DNA from: Ampullaceana balthica
Taxonomy: Eukaryota > Mollusca > Gastropoda > Lymnaeidae
Assembly (NCBI GenBank): GCA_944989445.1
Contig: CALYLW010000168.1
Location: forward strand, 682,001-746,000
Direction: 5' to 3'
Length of the DNA stretch: 64,000 nt
The notes under the pieces are model-generated. The model searched no databases, had not been told where the DNA came from, and was given only the letters and a program-made list of their open reading frames with translations. Each line of letters opens with the position of its first letter. Positions within the stretch are counted from its first letter, which is position 1. Position numbers and translations under genes: made by a program. This document shows positions 50,801-62,930 of the stretch, piece after piece.

Positions 50801-50955
50801 AAATAAGGAGTTGAGAATAAAGACTGCACACGTAATGAGTTGAGATTAAAGAACTGGAACAATAGTTGGACTCTTTTTCTTTTATAGGTACCAGTCTCAG
50901 TGATTCTTACTCTGAAAATATTCGTCGGACAACGCTTTGATGTAAAATCTCACAT
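47837..50955. other. AT-rich low-repeat intergenic stretch
   Basis: About 3 kb without arrays or recognised transposons. Short open frames show no conserved motif. It is the longest apparently single-copy stretch right of Syt1, so it is a place to look for an unrecognised exon or regulatory DNA. Confidence 0.5.
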
Positions 50956-51220
50956 GGGGCCGTCCATAAAGTACGTCACGCTAGTTTTGACGATTTTTAC
51001 CCCCCCCTCCCCCCTGCCACAAACTTTCACAAATCTTGGACAAAGTACGTCACACTTTCGAACAAAAATTTCTTTTTTTTAATTAACAAAATAATTAAAA
51101 ATTTAATATAAAACACCCTGACGTCACACATGGCCGGACACCCCCCTACCCTCACCCCCTGTCACACTTTATTACACCCCCTCCCCCCTCTGGAGAGTGA
51201 CGTACTTTATGGTCGGCCCA
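50956..51220. mobile_element. Harbinger-like MITE, family A, copy 3
   Basis: Ends GGGGCCGTCCATAAAGTACG and ACGTACTTTATGGTCGGCCC. Flanks CAT and TAT. Its interior is in the opposite orientation to copies 1, 2 and 4. Confidence 0.8.
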
Positions 51221-51521
51221 TATGACGATCAAAAGAACATTACCATTTTGATAACTTTTGGACAGTAACAGATTATTTATGTCAACATGTTTTATTGCTA
51301 GCTGGCGTCGTCGCCTTGAGTCCACGAAACCCTGTGTTTACCCAGACCAACAGAAAACTACTGGCTTGTTAAATAAGTGGCGCCCTTATTTAGAGATGGT
51401 TAGGGTAGGGGTGGCGGGCTGCGGGTGGAGGTCATATTTGAGTTTATGTTGGGAGGCCTACTTTCTGGTCAATGGTTCTAAATATTTGATAAAGTCAGAC
51501 CCTTTTGGAATACTGAGGTAA

Positions 51522-51774
51522 GGGGCCGTCCATAAAGTACGTCACGCTCCAGAGAGAGAGGGGGGAGTGGGTGTAAGAAAGTGTGACAGTTTGTGACAGG
51601 TGGGAGGGGGTCCGGCCATGTGTGACGCCACGCTGTTTTATATTAAATTTTAATTATTTAGTTAATTTAAAAAAAATATTTTTTGTTGGAAAGTGTGACG
51701 TACTTTAGGGGGGTGGGGGTCCGAGATTTGTAAAAATGGACAAAAACAGCGTGACGTACTTTATGGATGGCCCC
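51522..51774. mobile_element. Harbinger-like MITE, family A, copy 4
   Basis: A 253-bp element with GGGGCCGTCCATAAAGTACG and the mirrored right end, flanked by a perfect TAA duplication (51519-51521, 51775-51777). Confidence 0.86.
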
Positions 51775-52480
51775 TAAGAGGTATTAATTTGCTCGATTAA
51801 AAATATTGAACTTGACAACAACAAAAAATCAATTTAATTATAGCAGACACTAACAAACTGTTGTCTATTATTCATACGGGTAGAGTAGTGGTGGTGGTTT
51901 AAATTCTTCTGGTACAAAAAAATGTCCAGGGTAACAATGCTTGAGGTAGTATTGTAATTATTACACGTTACGGGTTCACTGTCAGATGCATGCTACTTCG
52001 GGTATAATTTTGATGGTGTTTAATTTCTGAATATGATTCTACGGGTATAATTTCTAAGAGTATAATGCTAATAGCATTCTGCTACGAGTATAACGCCATG
52101 GGTTCGTGATAAGGACATGCAGGAAACGGGTTGAGACACGATATTCAAATACCTTCCTGCCAGGAGCGATAACCCTACTCAAAACTGAGGACAATTTTCC
52201 CATAGAGTGCACTTAAAGATATTGAGGTTTCGGGCAATGGTTTAGAAAGTTTAAGTTTGTATGCAGGTCATGTTAACACAAGAATTGTTTGTGGGATCTA
52301 CTGTCTTTGTGACATTTGTATTGACAATTGGCCGTTTGTTGATTTATTAGAGATAGAGTCAAACATACAATGGGGAACTAGTTAAAATTGTAGATAGCCA
52401 TTAGTTATCATTCAAAATGACGAATATATGTCATTGGCAGTAGTTGCTTGACACTGCATTCATGAATGTACTAAATTTAC
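51775..52480. other. Intergenic sequence, nothing recognised
   Basis: AT-rich, with a weak ACGGGTATAAT-like motif repeated around 51995-52095. No gene-like feature. Confidence 0.45.
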
Positions 52481-52485
52481 CAGTG

Positions 52486-52980
52486 TACTCCATTCACCAC
52501 TGTCCTCCATTCACCACTGTCCTCCATTCACCACTGTCATCCATTCACCACTGTCCTCCATTCACCACTGTCCTCCATTCACCACTGTCCTCCATTCACC
52601 AATGTCCTCCATTCACCACTGTCCACCATTCACCACTGTCCTCCATTCACCACTGTCCTCCATTCACCGCTGTCCTCCATTCACCGCTGTCCTCCATTCA
52701 CCGCTGTCCTCCATTCACCAATGTCTTCCATTCACCACTATCCTCCATTCACCACTGTCCTCCATTCACCACTGTCCTCCATTCACCACTGTCCTCCATT
52801 TACCACTGTCCTCCATTCACCACTGTCCTCCATTCACCACTGTCGTCCATTTACCAATGTCCTCCATTCACCACTTTCCTCCATTCACCACTGTCCTCCA
52901 TTCACCACTGTCCTCCATTTACCAATGTCCTCCATTCACCACTGTCCTCCATTCACCAATGTCCTCCATTCACCACTGTT
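52486..52980. repeat. 17-bp minisatellite (about 29 copies)
   Basis: The unit CTCCATTCACCACTGTC recurs with AATG, CGCT and TTTACC variants. The plus strand stays open in all three frames; these are not genes. Confidence 0.95.
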
Positions 52981-53069
52981 TGTATTCTCAAGCTTCCATC
53001 CCGCCCAGCGCACCCCGTTCCCTTTATCTCAGATACTTGTACTGGGGGGGGGTATCATGGTGAATAAAA

Positions 53070-53575
53070 TGGTAGCCTGGTATATAGGGTCGTAGCCTGG
53101 TATATAGGGTCGTAGCCTGGTATATAGGGTCGTAGCCTGGTATATAGGGTCGTAGCCTGGTATATAGGGTCGTAGCCTGGTATATAGGGTCGTAGCCTTG
53201 TATATAGGGTCGTAACCTGGTATATAGGGTCGTAGCCTGGTATATAGGTTCGTAGCCTGGTATATAGGGTCGTAGCCTGGTATATAGGGTCGTAGCCTGG
53301 TATATAGGGTCGTAGCCTGGTATATAGGGTCGTAGCCTGGTATATAGGGTCGTAGCCTGGTATATAGGGTCGTAGCCCGGTATATAGGGTCGTAGCCCGG
53401 TATATAGGGTCGTAGCCTGGTATATAGGGTCGTAGCCTGGCATATAGAGTCGTAGCCTAGTATATAGGGTCGTAGCCTGGTATATAGGGTCGTAGCCTGG
53501 TATATAGGGTCGTAGCCTGGTATACAGGGTCGTAGCCTGGTATATAGGATGGTACCCTGATGTATACGAAGGTAT
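53070..53575. repeat. 20-bp minisatellite (about 25 copies)
   Basis: The unit GTAGCCTGGTATATAGGGTC is repeated nearly unchanged to about 53550, then decays over another 130 bp. Confidence 0.96.
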
Positions 53576-53699
53576 CCCGATATACAGGATGGTTAGCTGA
53601 TATATAAGGAGGTCTACTTAAATATATGCTGGTAATATACTGTTTAAAAAAGGTAATCTGATATACAGGTGAATCCTGGTATATTAAATGACATACTGT

Positions 53700-56271
53700 A
53701 AAAGCCAATACAATTACATATCCATCTTTGGTAATTATTTTTTCCTGAAAACATTCATCTCCTTCTCGCTTAAGGAAAATTTTGGTTTAGGCAAATCTAT
53801 CGGCGAGAGATGTTGAAAACTTGGGTGTTAATATCGCAGAATGGCTACTTATTTGTATAAATTTTTATCATCATATACACAAGTAAATATCCTTTTAGTG
53901 TCCAGTTTTTAAAGAAATCACGAAAACAATGAAAACATCCTTTAGCCTTAGCATATTTTATATTGTGTTTTGGTGTGTAACTGTATGTATTCATTTTATC
54001 GTATAATTTGATTTGTTTGTCGATATTACAATACATAACTGAAGCTATAAAGGATGCGTATCCTAATTACTTTGCTTCAAACCAACACCAGTAGATTTAA
54101 TCTGATGTGATGTATTATGTCATCTTATTTTTGCAGAGTTGCTTTTCTATTGCGAAGTTATCAAAAAAAAATACAATGTTAAAACAGATAACATTAGTGG
54201 GGCATGACTTGGTTAAGAAAATAACTGAAGTGATGGGGCCTTTAGGCAAGACTAGGGCGTTGCCAATTGCGGGAAAAACTTGTGAGGATTTCAAAATGTT
54301 TGAAAAGGGATATCAATAAGTTTAAAAACTGGGCAAGCTTAAACACCTAATTAAAATACTGTTAAAAAGCATCAATTTCTGTACCTGTATGACCTGGGAA
54401 AGGGAGGAGAAAAGGGGGGGGGGAGATTGGTGGAAGTTAAAAGATAGTAAACCATGGTCAAACACCTAGAAACGGTACTGAAAAGTGACCACAACACATA
54501 ACCATAGTGATCTAAGCCTGGGTTATAACAGATACATAACGAGACCATGACTTGTACAACATATTTTATTTTTTAAAACTCACCTTCCGCCAAAGGCCAA
54601 GTTATTGACTGATGGAATAGAGTAATAAAAAATACCCCCCAAAATTTGTCACGTAAATCCAAATATGTTTTCCCTTTGAAAATCCTCTGAATGAATCTTT
54701 AAAAAAAAATAGAAATCGTTGTGAAAGAGAACGGGGCAAAAAATGTTAATCCAACGCCTTGGCCCAACGCCAGCTCAATTCCATGATGTACCTTGGTAAT
54801 GTTGCCCCTCCACACTCTGTCCGCCGGTCGATAGCGTTTCCGGTAAGCTTTGGGGACAGCAGACTTCAAGTCAGGGATTCCCAAACTATACCAGTTTACC
54901 CAACCGCCTGTGCGTAGTGAAGGAAACACAGCGCGTGGAAATGAATCAAGCCTTACAGAAAAGCTCACGAGCATGCATCTTGGAATAGACCCGACAAAAA
55001 CTAGAGACGGCACAACGGTTGCTACGCATGAAACGACATGACAAGGAAGTGGACGTTGTAGCAATCCTTGGCTACCACCAAATGGTTGCTACCCGAGGAT
55101 GATGAAGTGCGTTTGAATTGGTCCAAGCAGCTCCACTACGGCCCACGGCAAGAAACCAGCTAGTGAAATGTAGAAACTGGTCACGGAATGAATAAACTAC
55201 ATCAAAATAACCGAAAGAGGACAGGGGAAATAACGCCAGACACGGGGCAAGGGGGGACTACCGCGATCGATGCCACACTCCACGGCCGTCAAAAGCAGCT
55301 TTCATCGCTGGTATTAACCAGTTACTCATGTCAATCTATACCCCCGTTGTTCTTTTCATTAGTGGGGAGTGCTCCAAGTGTTACATGAATTTAAACATAC
55401 TTTCTGGCAAGCGATCCACGGCGTTATAACAACGATGTGAATGACCTCCCCTTGGAATACATTAATAATGTGTCCACTGTAATGATGTGGAAATAACACG
55501 ATCAAATCAGTCCAGTAGCGTGACAGCGTTATTTTCAATCTTATAGTTTTTGTTCAAATTTAACAAAGTTTAACATTAATCCTACAAGATTATAGGTGAA
55601 GTTGAACGATATTAAACCACGGCATCGACTGTTGCTGTAGAATAGACTGTGTGGGTGGTGGTGGCGGCGGTGTGGTAAAACAATTAAGCGGGAGCCTGTT
55701 TACTATGACAATACACCACATTTCATTAAGTTATCAGGTTGATTTATTGTTTAAGGATTGTAAAATAATATGTTGCAGTAATCAAGTCTAATTATCAAAG
55801 ATAAGCCGCACATATATCAATCTGCTTAAACCAATGTTGTCAACCATTCAACGGTGAATACAAGACTAGCATCGACAACTGCACTTGTTGAACTCTGGTT
55901 ATTGTCAAAATTAAAACTAAGGATAAATTTGACCCCCCCCCCTTTTCAATAACAACTATTCTTTATTTTACTGCATTAGTTACGGCGAAAAAATTTCATC
56001 TAGCGTTTGAAAAACAAATCAAAATTTTTTTTAAATATTTTTTTAAAAAAGGGCCATATCACGATCTTTTGTACGCTGAAAGTGATGATTAAGCTGACAA
56101 TAATGTTTTTTTTTCAAAAGCAAGTTTTTAAAGAATACATTTACGCATTATAAAATGTTTAATTACTTAAGTGAGTGCGAAAGTAAAAAAAAATTCGATA
56201 AACCTAAAAAAAGAAGAAAAAAAAAGAAATGGGAAATATGGTTGTATTCAGGGTGTATTCCTAACCTAAGG
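53700..56271. other. Intergenic stretch, no supported gene
   Basis: It includes an open frame preceded by a good acceptor-like sequence at 54135 (TTATTTTTGCAG) and reading about 60 codons to a stop at 54319, and a 121-codon minus-strand frame at 54699-55064. Neither shows a motif I recognise. Confidence 0.45.
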
Positions 56272-56479
56272 CAGTGGTGGCGAGCCTTTTCGGGGCCGCG
56301 TGCCCAAAATTCAACCAAAACCCACTTATTTATAGCAAAGTTGCAACACTCCAATGAAACCCGAAAATGGGGGTTTGGCGTAGCTGGTTTGATTGAGGAA
56401 GTAATATTGTAGTCGCGTGCCGGCTGATGAGGCTCTGCGTGCCGACTGTGGCACGCGTGCCTTAGGTTCGCCATCACTG
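56272..56479. mobile_element. hAT-type MITE, CAGTGATGGCGAAC family, copy 2
   Basis: Ends CAGTGGTGGCGAGCC and GGTTCGCCATCACTG. Flanks ACCTAAGG and ACCAAAGA (weak match). The interior matches the 45766 copy. Confidence 0.82.
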
Positions 56480-57424
56480 ACCAAAGACATGTAGCATTAT
56501 CTTTGTTCTTAAAACCAATAACGACAAAAGTTTTGATGCACATGATACATTGATCTAAAAACGTGTTTATTGTTTAACTCCATCAGATGAATTCTTTTAG
56601 TGGATTTTTTCGGGAAAATACGAGTTAATCCGGAACGCCCTCTCCGAAATCCACCAAAGTTTAAAAGTTTTAAACACGCCAAGCCATAATGCCATTTACG
56701 GATCTTAGCTCTTTTTTGAATGATATGAATTTGGTGGGTAAGAATGTGAAGAAAAAAAAAGAAACTGGCAGATGTTTAATTTGGTCGAAACTAGTTATGA
56801 AAGACAGAAAATTACGACTGTCAGATTTGAGATGGTATTCATTCATCGACGTAATGGAGTCGCGTTTGCAGAAGAGGGGGCGGAGATGTTTTAGGGCAAC
56901 TGTATTGTTTATTCATGGAAAGGGGTGGCAACGTTTTGCCCCAGGCGAGTGGAATAGCCTTGAGGTACACGACTTTCAGTGACGAAATGTGCCTCAGGGG
57001 AGCCAAGTATTTTTAAGAACCATAAATCAAAGCCTAATGGAAATGGTATTCAGTAGAGACGTTAAAGCGATCCATCAAAGGCTTACGAATCAAATTTGTA
57101 TTTAAAAGACCGCACAACTCGCACAACACACAATGATGTTTTGATTTTTTTTTCAAGAAACACCTAACTGAAACATTTTAGCTGTGCTGTACTATTTTTT
57201 ATTTAGTAAATCATTATCCCACATTATTATTTCACGAAAAACTATGGTTCCCACGTTTATTTTTCATCGATTTGAAAGAATCTGTTCATGCCATAGGGCC
57301 AATACAGTGTATACACCCTAGCGGCATACGGGTGTCAGTGTGAATTCAATGAACTCAGCTTCGGCACCATAACTCCTTGAACTCGGCTACCATTACAGTT
57401 TATCATTGTGTCTTATATGAAATA
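56480..57424. other. Intergenic sequence, nothing recognised
   Basis: A 97-codon frame at 56689-56982 has no recognisable motif and no splice or repeat context to support it. Confidence 0.45.
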
Positions 57425-58096
57425 CAGTCGGACCTCTCTAAGTCGAACTCAAGGGGACCTGAAAAAAAACAGTGACTTACGGAGTTTTTGAGTTAGGGAA
57501 AATGGCGTAATAGGTGCAGATTAATCAAAGACAATGTTGATATTGAGAGGGGGGATAGCCATACCTGCTAGAAGGCTTGGCAGGAAAGAGAGGCGGTGTC
57601 TGATGTTTCATATGAAAGGAAGCCAACTTGCTTTGACATAACGACACAAGCCCGTGAGAGGAGAACCTTCCCACCCCTCCCCCACTTTACTCCCTTCACA
57701 GTGGGATGGGGGAGTAAGATTTGTCTTTTTAAAAAGAGTCACCGCATGCAGCAAATGAACGCGAATTAGTTACCCTTCTTCCAGCCACTCCTTTTTCTTG
57801 TCTTGGTCATTTTTGGCACTTGCATGAGTCACTTAATCCCTTGTGGAATGCACCGAGATAAGAAAATGCGTCCCTTTAAGTGGCTCTACGGAACACGTGT
57901 TCTGACATATCACCCCAGAAAAAATAACCCAAACGCCTTGGAAAATTCGACTAAGTGAGGTTGGAGGCCAAAAATGTTCGAGCTAAGGAGATCTAAAATA
58001 CGTTTAGTCTTACGGAATTTGGCCGGGACCTAATAATTAATTCGATATAGGGAGGTATTTCGACTTAGGGAAGCTCGACTTAGCGAGGTCCGACTG
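57425..58096. mobile_element. pogo/Tigger-like DNA transposon derivative (672 bp)
   Basis: Inverted ends CAGTCGGACCTCTCTAAGTC and CTTAGCGAGGTCCGACTG, flanked by TA on both sides (57423-57424, 58097-58098). TA target sites with CAGT-type ends fit the pogo branch of Tc1/mariner. No transposase frame remains. Confidence 0.82.
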
Positions 58097-58114
58097 TATT
58101 ACATAAGCTCCTTC

Positions 58115-58300
58115 TAGTCGAGTCTTGCACTTTTATTAGAGTTTAGAGTTTTTAATATTGTTAGTGTTTTGGTTTTCATGGCTTGTTCAGGCAACCCATT
58201 TCCAGCCCTAATGCCAGAAGTAATAGGATTTGTATGCGTTTGTTCTTGCATATTGAACAAGAATGTGTTTTTTTAAAATCCCTGTATCTGAGTGTTATAT
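58115..58300 (-). mobile_element. Degenerate 3' fragment of the (GATAA)-tailed LINE
   Basis: On the minus strand the sequence AGAACAAACGCATACAAAT, TGGAAATGGGTTGCCTGAA and CATGAAAACCAAAACACTAA follows the LINE at 14840-14950. It is older than the other copies and its tail is lost. Confidence 0.6.
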
Positions 58301-59148
58301 TAGAATTAGATTGTTGAGTTGTGTTTCCACCGACAGGATTCTGCTTTGCAATTCAAATCGGTCCCAATAAATAATAAATGCTTTTATAATTAACGTGACA
58401 CTATAAACTCCTATTTAACGCACAGCTTCGTAATCAATTAATGTATTTTATTAGTATTGTGCAATGGAAATATAATGGATCCTAGCAGCAGTGGCATAGC
58501 CATGTTTTAAACCACGGGGGTGGGTCAGATTTGTGACACACCCATTACACCCCAAAATATTAAGTTCTCCAAAAATGACGGAAAAAGGGGGGGGGAGTGA
58601 ATGTAATAACTTTCGTATTACTTCAATTATACATAATGATAGTATCAACATTTTTCTGTAAAAATTTGCATTCATTTTAAGTTCATTAATTTCCAAAGCT
58701 TTTTATGTTACCCAGAGTACTAAATAATTCATGTTATTTGAGGATGTAAATATTGATAAATGTTACTTGACAGTAACACAGCATGTCCAACGTGTAACAG
58801 TTGTAATGTGATGCTTGGCTTGCCTCACACATCTCTTCTCGAAATCCTCGCTCACTTTGACACCATCTTAGTTTTACGATAAAAGTTCGTCTTAACCACA
58901 GCGGCTGTAAATCGTTTATGCCCATCACTACTTCACTCAATAATAATATACACTAGACGTGTGCATGCACGGGTCTCAGTGTTGTGTGAATGTTAGGGTG
59001 GGAGTGGGGGTGGGGGTGCATCACTAAATGTCTGGTATGAATGAAAGTCCATCTCATGGCCGCCATGTCTCATGTTTTTATTTTTTATTTTTAAAGGCGA
59101 TATTGACCTATCCGCCTGGGCCTCATGCTGGCCTCTTGTCAATCAATG
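58301..59148. other. Intergenic sequence, nothing recognised
   Basis: Contains a GCAGTGGCATAGCC hAT-like scrap near 58489. No coding evidence. Confidence 0.45.
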
Positions 59149-59171
59149 GTTGCCATGGCAACCATGACGTC
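59149..59171. promoter_or_regulatory. Perfect RFX X-box palindrome followed by CRE-like TGACGTC
   Basis: GTTGCCATGGCAAC (59149-59162) is an exact palindromic X-box, the recognition sequence of RFX transcription factors. TGACGTC, a CREB/ATF-type site, starts 3 bases later (59165-59171). The surrounding 150 bp is more GC-rich than its neighbourhood. RFX binding follows from known specificity; any function or target gene here is inference. Confidence 0.5.
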
Positions 59172-59274
59172 TACCCCCAGCGAGGCCACCTTCAGAGGAG
59201 GAGAGGTCTAAATATGGAAACATTACAGAATGTCGGTATTTCGGGCTCTAAACGGCGGTAAATAAAAAACAACA

Positions 59275-59640
59275 GGGTAGCAAACTCGTGGAAAGAAAGA
59301 ATATTAGATGAAACGGGAGACTTGATTGTTAAGGACTTTGGAGACATAGGAGACAGGAGACTAATGGAGAATGGGAGACAGGGTTGATGAAGGAGACGAC
59401 GACGGACATCCACACAGGGGAGACATGTGTTGACAAAGGAGACTATTGAGACAAATAGAGAATTAGGAGTTAAAGTTTAGGAGATGGGGAAAAAGAGACA
59501 AAGTTTATCATAGAGACTACGGAGACAGGGGGGATAAGGAGAATGGAAGATTGTCGAGAAAGGGGGACTATCGAGACAATGGACATCACGTAGAAGGAAG
59601 ACCATGTGGACAAGGGAAGTTACAAAAGAAAGACCCTGGT
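59275..59640. repeat. Degenerate purine-rich GGAGACA repeats
   Basis: GGAGACAGG, GAGACTA and AGGAGAC motifs recur irregularly. No stable period. Confidence 0.5.
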
Positions 59641-60156
59641 GGTTTAATGGGGAAGAACTGAGCGTTTTAGGGGACACATTTTCTCTTCTTCTAGGAAATT
59701 CAACAGATCGTGAAACACATTCATAAATTGGCTCCAATTTCTCGAGAGAGGGTTGAGTTTTGCGCCCTTGGGGTTGAGTCGCACCGGTCATGCAATGCTT
59801 GCTGTGACTCAGGAGGCATACTCTGGAGGAGCAGACTCTGTTTCAGCTCGGTCAGTAAGTCCAGTGGGATTGTGCTGGGCAGAGTGGTCAAACACAATTG
59901 TAAGAATATCACAGACAAACAAACAAACCCGTATCCACTCTTGAGATGTTATGTTTAGTATACAGCGATGTTTACCTAAACCCTATATGGATATTAGGCA
60001 TGAGTTAACTTTAGCATTATGGACAATATCTTTAAAAATTGTATATGCTAGTTTTAGCACTGGATATGTCACATTTAGCATTGCAGATGTTGTCTTAAGC
60101 CCTATGAATAATAGCTTTAAAAATTGAGATGTTCGTTTTAGCTAGCACTAGATATA

Positions 60157-60315
60157 CAGTTGGACTCAAAGGGACCGGGGAAAAAAATCGACTTACGGGG
60201 TTTTCGAGTTAGGGAAAATTGCACAATAGGCGCTAAATTAGGCCGGGACATGACTATTAATTCGATACACGGAGGTTTTCGACTTAGGGAAGTTCGACTT
60301 AGAGAGGTCCGACTG
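60157..60315. mobile_element. Short pogo-like MITE related to 57425-58096
   Basis: A 159-bp element with ends CAGTTGGACTCAAAGGGACC and AGAGAGGTCCGACTG, flanked by TA (60155-60156, 60316-60317). It shares TTTCGAGTTAGGGAAAAT-type and TATTAATTCGATA stretches with the 672-bp element, of which it is an internal-deletion derivative. Confidence 0.83.
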
Positions 60316-61389
60316 TACCACTTTTAGTATTGCAGATGTCTTAAGCCCTATGAACACTTTGACATTTGAGATGATTATAGTTTTAGTTTTGCCTATTTTC
60401 CCCGAAGCCCTGTTCTGTGTTTTCGAAACTCAGAGATGGCTTTCAGTCTATCCACTGATCTAGTTTGACTTTTATTCTATTTAATCCAGGTCCACTTTGT
60501 GGGGTGGGGGTGAGTAATGAAAGTATAGAGCAAAGAACCTAGCCGGGTAGTGCTGGAGTAAATCAATATATTAGGCATACAAATGAATTATTTCAAAGTA
60601 AATTTAAAAAATGCACAAACTGTGAAATTTTGTGTTGTCACTAAAGTGCTGTTGTAGCTCATTCATGTAATTAGACATTAAATTGTTTATTTAAAAAAAG
60701 ATGTAATTTTGTATCTTTATTAAACGTAGAAGTAACAGTGAGCCGATGACCCATGGCTAAAGAATTTTTTTCCAACTAGTGGTCAAGGATTGGACTGATG
60801 CTATAAGAGTTTGTACGGCTTTGCTACCTTGTCAACGTCGAGGGTTTCCAGGACGTGAAGCTATAGCTACACGGATAAAACACTGAGCCATCTTACTGGC
60901 ACAACACGTCCTCTCACAGCCAATCAATAACAGAGGATTGGAGAGGAAAAAATCGATTTACTTAGCCGTCCTGTTCCATAAAACAAAAAACCCATGGCGC
61001 ACACGGGGTGGCACAAGAACGGTGTGTCAGCACAGGAGCAGTTCAACGTGTGTCAGCCACTGTTAACCAACACAGGAGCAGTTCAAAGTGTGTCAGCCAC
61101 TGTTCAAGTTCAACAGCACAGGCGACGTTAAAAGTGCCAGGCCCTGCTCACCAGCAAATTTTTTAAATTAAAATAGGGGGGGGGTGGTAGATTAAAATGC
61201 ACCCACTGACGTAACATTGGCTTGGTGTCACCCAGGGGTGAAACGAAATAGTGGGCACGCAAGAAAAAGCCGTCTAAGCCCCACCTCCATCATATAGACA
61301 AAAATTATATTTCTCCACCCTCTCCCCCTTCCTACTACGTCATTGATGGCGAGACCATAAAATCATGCTGGTCAACCTGAGAACGTATT
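60316..61389. other. Intergenic sequence with one small duplication
   Basis: ACAGGAGCAGTTCAA and GTGTGTCAGCCACTGTT occur twice in 61030-61108. Otherwise nothing recognised. Confidence 0.5.
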
Positions 61390-61655
61390 CATTTCTGGTT
61401 CTGTTCATGCTTTATCTTATCTGTTACAGACGCTCCTTCTATACAGAAGATCATACGCTTATCCATGTTTTATGTCTAGTCTTGCATTTGTATTTAGTTT
61501 TTAAATGTTGATGATTGTTGGTTTTCCAGGTTTCATCAGGCAACCCATTCAACCCATTCAACCCATTCCAGGTCCGAATTCCGGACGGGAAGAACGAGAT
61601 TATTTTTTTTATGTGTTTGTTCTTGCATGCTTTGTAGCAACACATCGAGTGCAAG
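61390..61655 (-). mobile_element. 3' end of the (GATAA)-tailed LINE, minus strand
   Basis: On the minus strand the frame reads ISFFPSGIRTWNGLNGLNGL with a short in-frame triplication of NGL, then LPDETWKTNN. It is followed by TTCTGTATAGAAGGAGCGTC and TGTAACAGATAAGATAA. Same family as 14811-15062. Confidence 0.75.
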
Positions 61656-62134
61656 TTATGAATTATAACATTGTTGTATGAAAGTAAATTGTCTTTTGTT
61701 TAGATGTAAGAGTTGTCTGTTGATGTTATTCGGTTACTCGGTTGTTTATTTTATAAATTACAGGCAATGACACGCTCCCTTGGGAGAGTTGACAAGTGAT
61801 CGAAATGGCCCGTGACGTCATTTAGTTTTACCATCCCTGGAGTAAATCTCGTCAAACTTTTGGGGTCAAGCTCAATAAAGTACTTACCCTGAAAACATGG
61901 GCTGTGATAGTGTGTTTGGTTAAATTAATAGTTAAATCGGTGTATGAAATGGAGAAGATGAAGTTGTATGTAATGTGTGTTCAAAAGGAATGGCCTGCAG
62001 ATGAAAGTGCAGGGTGACAAAGAGAAGGCTCCAGATAAACTTGATGTTGTTACATAGTGTTGGCTGGAACCGGCTCAAGAGTGGGTGGGGGGAGGGGTTA
62101 GGGCCGTGAACGTGTCATAAGCTCAGACAATTTT

Positions 62135-62435
62135 GTTTGCCACTGCCCAGTAGATGGAGATTGTTGTCCAAGTTGTTGTTTGGCACTGCCCAGTAGATGG
62201 AGATTGTTGTCCAAGTTGTTGTTTGGCACTGCCCAGTAGATGGAGATTGTTGTCCAAGTTGTTGTTTGGCACTGCCCAGTAGATGGAGATTGTTGTCCAA
62301 GTTGTTGTTTGGCACTGCCTAGTAGATGGAGATTGTTGTCCAAGTTGTTGTTTGGCACTGCCTAGTAGATGGAGATTGTTGTCCAAGTTGTTGTTTGGCA
62401 CTGCCTAGTAGATGGAGATTGTTGCCCAAGTGATG
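62135..62435. repeat. 43-bp minisatellite (about 7 copies)
   Basis: The unit TGGCACTGCCCAGTAGATGG, AGATTGTTGTCCAAGTTGTT plus GTT recurs. The last three units have CCTAG instead of CCCAG. Confidence 0.95.
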
Positions 62436-62564
62436 AGCATAAATGGCATCCTTGGTTGATCTAGTATTTGTATTATCAGCTTTTTTGTTAATATCTTAAA
62501 AATGTTCCACAAGTGGATTTAGCTATTATCAAATGTTTTAAAATAAAATGGATCCACCACGACT

Positions 62565-62930
62565 GGCCATCACATGGATCCACCATGACTGGACATCACA
62601 TGGATCCACCATGACTGGACATCACATGGATCCACCATTACTGGCCATCACATGGATCCACCATGACTGGCCATCACATGGATCCACCATGACTGGCCAT
62701 CACATGGATCCACCATGACTGGCCATCACATGGATCCACCATGACTGGCCATCACATGGATCCACCATGACTGGCCATCACATGGATCCACCATAACTGA
62801 CCATCACTTTGATCCACTGTGACCGACAATCACATGGATGCACCATGACTGACCATCACTTTGATCCATGCACCATGACTGAACTTCACATGGATCCACC
62901 ATGAATGAACATCTCATTAATCAACTATGT
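62565..62930. repeat. 26-bp minisatellite (about 13 copies)
   Basis: The unit CATGGATCCACCATGACTGG plus CCATCA is regular to about 62790 and degenerate beyond. Confidence 0.94.

Noticed and set aside
52444..53443. Pro/Ser/His-rich frames and PGYDPIYQ-like minus-strand repeats
   Set aside because: 17-bp and 20-bp arrays; three overlapping frames are open simultaneously.
54135..54319. Possible terminal exon on the plus strand after TTATTTTTGCAG
   Set aside because: No recognisable family, no upstream partner exon and no polyadenylation support; recorded only as a note in the region entry.
54699..55064. 121-codon minus-strand frame
   Set aside because: No motif, no splice support, and the plus strand is open over part of it.
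56689..56982. 97-codon plus-strand frame starting MPFTDLSS
   Set aside because: Composition is plausible but no motif or context supports a gene; likely chance or an old transposon scrap.
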